Below are positions 50,932 through 52,866 of a DNA stretch of 52,866 nt, piece by piece (position 1 is the first letter of the stretch; the number at the start of each line of letters is the position of its first letter). The stretch spans positions 1 to 52,866 of the forward strand of contig JBLINY010000023.1 in assembly GCA_047638695.1 (NCBI GenBank). The letters run 5' to 3'. Both the position numbers and the translations under genes were made by a program. This DNA is from JAHECQ01 sp047638695. GTDB lineage: Bacteria > Actinomycetota > Acidimicrobiia > Acidimicrobiales > SZUA-35. The notes under the pieces are model-generated. The model had not been told where the DNA came from. It worked only from the letters and a program-made list of their open reading frames with translations, and made no database searches.

Positions 50932-51263
50932 GAACACGAACCCGAGCGAGATGCCGAATGCACTGCGGCCGTCACGCCCCAGGCCAGCACAGCAACTGAG
51001 AAGATGATCCACGGAGAGACCTGATTGAAACGATTCGGTTCGGCATGTATGCCGAGGAACCCGACCGTCATCGCGGCCACCATCGCCGGGCCGAAACCGA
51101 CCGCCATTGCTTGAAGCTGGACCATGCGCTCAAACTCATCAGAGCGCTGCAACGACCGGATGACGGCGCGCATCGCCCACAAAGCCGGAAGCAAGGGCAA
51201 GAGCAGCAACAATCGGCGCGGCATCGCAGGATCGTCACCCACGAACACCGCCGTCGTGAACAC
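50928..51263 (-). CDS. Small membrane protein paired with an HTH regulator
   Basis: 111 residues if started at GTG 51263; ATG 51224 (MPRRLLLLLPLLPALWAM) is a plausible alternative. Three hydrophobic segments: RRLLLLLPLLPALWAMRAVI, AMAVGFGPAMVAAMTVGFLGI and WIIFSVAVLAWGVTAAVHSA. RSDEFERMVQLQ between the first two is a pattern seen in small membrane partners of XRE regulators. It precedes the XRE gene with a 4-nt overlap; the pair may sense envelope state, as in analogous actinobacterial and firmicute pairs (inference). Confidence 0.7.
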   Translation of the reverse strand: MFTTAVFVGDDPAMPRRLLLLLPLLPALWAMRAVIRSLQRSDEFERMVQLQAMAVGFGPAMVAAMTVGFLGIHAEPNRFNQVSPWIIFSVAVLAWGVTAAVHSASRSGSCS

Positions 51264-51352
51264 GCAGGCGTCAGCGATAGCCAGTCGGATCGTCTCAGCC
51301 CAGTCGATGAACCAGCTGGGTGTACTAGAAGTGTGGTGGACGAAAGGGAGTC

Positions 51353-52522
51353 ATGACTCCAGGTAGCGGGGCCCTCGCAGGCATCAAGGTTGTTGACGTG
51401 GGTTCGGCCGTGGCCGGACCATGGGCATCATCCTGGCTGGCCGACCATGGGGCCGACGTCATCATGGTCGAGCAGGTCGACGGGAAGGACGCCATACGTC
51501 TCACTGGTCCCGTCATCGGCGACACCACCGGCACCTATATCCAGATGCACCGCAGCAAACGAGCGATTCGTGTCAACCTCCGACATGACGACGGTCGAGC
51601 CCTCATCCAGCGACTTGTGGCTGACGCTGACGTGTTCTCCCAGAACATGCGACCGGGAGTAATCGAGCGGCTCGGTCTCGGCTACGACGACCTGGCCGCA
51701 CTGAACCCCGACCTCATTTACCTGTCTGTCTCTGGCTTCGGGCCCACCGGACCCTACGCAGACCAGCCGGTCTACGATCCCATCATTCAGGCCCTGTCCG
51801 GCATGGCCGCGTCGCAGGGCGGCGACTACTTCAAGAGCGCCGCCGCCGACAAGCTCACCGGCATGACCGCGGCCAACGCCGTGCTGGTAGCGATGGTCGC
51901 CCGAGGCCGTGGCAAAGGCGGCCAGCACGTCGAAGTCAACATGCTCGACGCGGTCGTGTCCTGGCTGTGGATGGACTGCATGTGGAATGAGGTCAGCGCC
52001 GACACGCCCGACATACCCAACTACACCGACTGGTACTCGCCCTACGACGCCCTCGATGGCCAGATTGCCGCCGTGTGGCTAACCGAAGCCCAGTATCAGG
52101 GGGCGATGACCGCCCTCGAAGCTGACCACCTGCGGGACGACGAGCGGTTCAACAGTCGAGCGGGCCGATTGACCAATGCCTTGGAGATGCGAGAAGTTAT
52201 CTCGGCCGAGATCGCCAAATGGACACGGGACGAACTTATTGCCAGGTTCCGGGCCAATGACGTGCCATGCGGCCCTGTTCTCGACCGCCCTGAGGTACGA
52301 CTTGATCCCCAGGTGCAGCACAACGGGACCATCGTTGACCAAGAGCACCCCGTCGGTGGCAGCGTTCGGATTGCCAAGACACCGGCCACACTGGGAGCTA
52401 CACCGGCACCGGAGCCTCATCCGGCCCCCGGCTATGGCGAGCACACCGACGAAGTGCTCACGTCGCTTGGCCTCAGCACGGACGAGATAGCGGAGCTACG
52501 AGCGGCCGGTGTCGTGGCCTAG
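51353..52522 (+). CDS. CaiB/BaiF family (class III) CoA-transferase
   Basis: 389 residues. The N-terminal signature LAGIKVVDVGSAVAGPWASSWLADHGADVIMVEQ, the RSKRAIRVNLRHDDGRALIQRLVADADVFSQNMRPGVIERLG block and the catalytic-Asp segment AAADKLTGMTAANAVLVAMVARGRGKGGQHVEVNMLDA are intact. It moves CoA between a donor thioester and a carboxylic acid; acceptor unknown. It is a single-unit enzyme of normal length, unlike the double-length one at 9244. AAAGGGAG immediately precedes ATG 51353. A structured element follows its stop. Confidence 0.9.
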   Translation: MTPGSGALAGIKVVDVGSAVAGPWASSWLADHGADVIMVEQVDGKDAIRLTGPVIGDTTGTYIQMHRSKRAIRVNLRHDDGRALIQRLVADADVFSQNMRPGVIERLGLGYDDLAALNPDLIYLSVSGFGPTGPYADQPVYDPIIQALSGMAASQGGDYFKSAAADKLTGMTAANAVLVAMVARGRGKGGQHVEVNMLDAVVSWLWMDCMWNEVSADTPDIPNYTDWYSPYDALDGQIAAVWLTEAQYQGAMTALEADHLRDDERFNSRAGRLTNALEMREVISAEIAKWTRDELIARFRANDVPCGPVLDRPEVRLDPQVQHNGTIVDQEHPVGGSVRIAKTPATLGATPAPEPHPAPGYGEHTDEVLTSLGLSTDEIAELRAAGVVA

Positions 52523-52562
52523 GTGTTCGAGCAGTTGTGCGCTGAAATCACCCGGAGGTGTT

Positions 52563-52628
52563 CCCCGCGGTAGCGCAACGTGGTCACGTCCTCGGCAATC
52601 CCGAGGTGTGCCGCGGGGCGATTTGCGC
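52563..52628. terminator. Structured element/bidirectional terminator between convergent genes
   Basis: An outer stem CCCCGCGG (52563-52570)/CCGCGGGG (52611-52618) encloses two hairpins: ACGTG-GT-CACGT (52578-52589) and CCTCGG-CAATC-CCGAGG (52590-52606). GCGCAA (52573-52578) can alternatively pair with TTGCGC (52623-52628) beyond the outer stem. It lies in the 123-nt gap between the CoA-transferase and the convergent ABM gene, so termination in both directions is the simplest role. Confidence 0.5.
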
Positions 52629-52645
52629 CCGATCCAGCTACTTGG

Positions 52646-52866
52646 TCATGCGTCTACGTCGTCGAAGTAACGAATCACTGGAGCTGCGGCGACCAGGCCG
52701 GCCATCTCCGTGACCTTGCCTTCACCGGCTCGCCAAGCCCGGTACGCATCATCGTCTTCTCGGGTCGTCCACCGCTCGATGAGCACAATCTGGTTCGGAT
52801 TTGCCTGATCTTGATGGACCGTGACGAACTCGCATCCCTGACGGGCCCGAGTGTCCGGAAGGATCT
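52646..52866 (-). CDS. ABM-domain (quinol monooxygenase-like) protein, 5' end outside window
   Basis: The minus-strand frame open at the right edge ends at TGA 52646-52648 with 73 visible codons. RARQGCEFVTVHQDQANPNQIVLIERWTTREDDDAYRAWRAGEGKVTEM is the antibiotic-biosynthesis-monooxygenase (YgiN-type) ferredoxin-like pattern, and it ends VIRYFDDVDA. Such small dimers act on quinones or anthrones or have unknown roles. Only the start is missing from the view. Confidence 0.78.
   Translation of the reverse strand, partial: ILPDTRARQGCEFVTVHQDQANPNQIVLIERWTTREDDDAYRAWRAGEGKVTEMAGLVAAAPVIRYFDDVDA

Noticed and set aside
1..52866. tRNA genes, CRISPR arrays, insertion sequences, integrase or phage attachment sites
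   Set aside because: Intergenic spaces were scanned by eye; no cloverleaf with T-arm consensus, no regularly spaced repeats and no transposase motifs were seen.

Overview
The window looks like the chromosome of a high-GC actinobacterium. The signs are GC-rich coding bias, many genes that appear to start without a leader (a TAnnnT -10 box 6-8 nt before ATG/GTG), a DUF222/13E12-type HNH protein under an actinobacterial LexA (SOS) box, luciferase-like flavin/F420 oxidoreductases and a TIGR03086 (mycothiol-isomerase-like) protein. The abundance of CoA-transferase, Rieske, SDR and crotonase genes suggests an aerobic heterotroph; Acidimicrobiia is a guess from gene style, not a demonstrated placement. 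I saw no tRNA, rRNA, CRISPR array, transposase or integrase.

Layout. 0-3 kb: 3' end of an unknown gene, the SOS-box HNH protein, a DinB-like protein and an NTF2-like protein. 3-7 kb: a putative lipid head-group module, with a methyltransferase divergent from a fused cytidylyltransferase-aminotransferase and a CDP-alcohol phosphotransferase; a leader hairpin hides the ribosome binding site of the fusion gene. 7-20.5 kb: catabolic genes (SDRs, NTF2-like, a double-length CaiB CoA-transferase, three enoyl-CoA hydratases, LLM oxidoreductase, phosphoesterase, alpha/beta hydrolase, Rieske oxygenase, SRPBCC). 20.5-23 kb: a membrane protein and an HDOD-GGDEF protein. 23-33 kb: MocR regulator divergent from an EamA exporter plus SRPBCC, a Baeyer-Villiger-type monooxygenase, a DHA2 exporter, DUF1330, and an FAD oxidoreductase/molybdopterin oxidoreductase pair. 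33-36.3 kb: a damaged c-di-GMP locus. 36.3-42.7 kb: CMD protein, an unusual Cys-rich-tailed metalloenzyme-like protein, M14 peptidase, CocE hydrolase and a lipoprotein. 42.8-49.3 kb: an MFS importer divergent from a two-subunit Rieske dioxygenase, then a second Rieske-SDR operon and an LLM oxidoreductase. 49.3-52.9 kb: two gene remnants meeting at one breakpoint, VOC protein, HTH/membrane pair, CaiB CoA-transferase and an ABM-domain protein.

How they work together (inference): CoA-transferases activate acids; Rieske, BVMO and LLM enzymes oxygenate or oxidise rings; SDRs, hydratases and NTF2/SRPBCC proteins process intermediates; MFS/EamA proteins move substrates or products. No complete known pathway can be assigned.

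A recurring theme is gene decay: an M19 dipeptidase tail, a halohydrin-dehalogenase-like SDR with an internal deletion, a split PAS/GGDEF-EAL gene, a GGDEF domain lacking its end, and paired hydrolase and WYL-regulator remnants. The most attractive functional candidate is the 3.3-6.9 kb head-group module with its structured leader.
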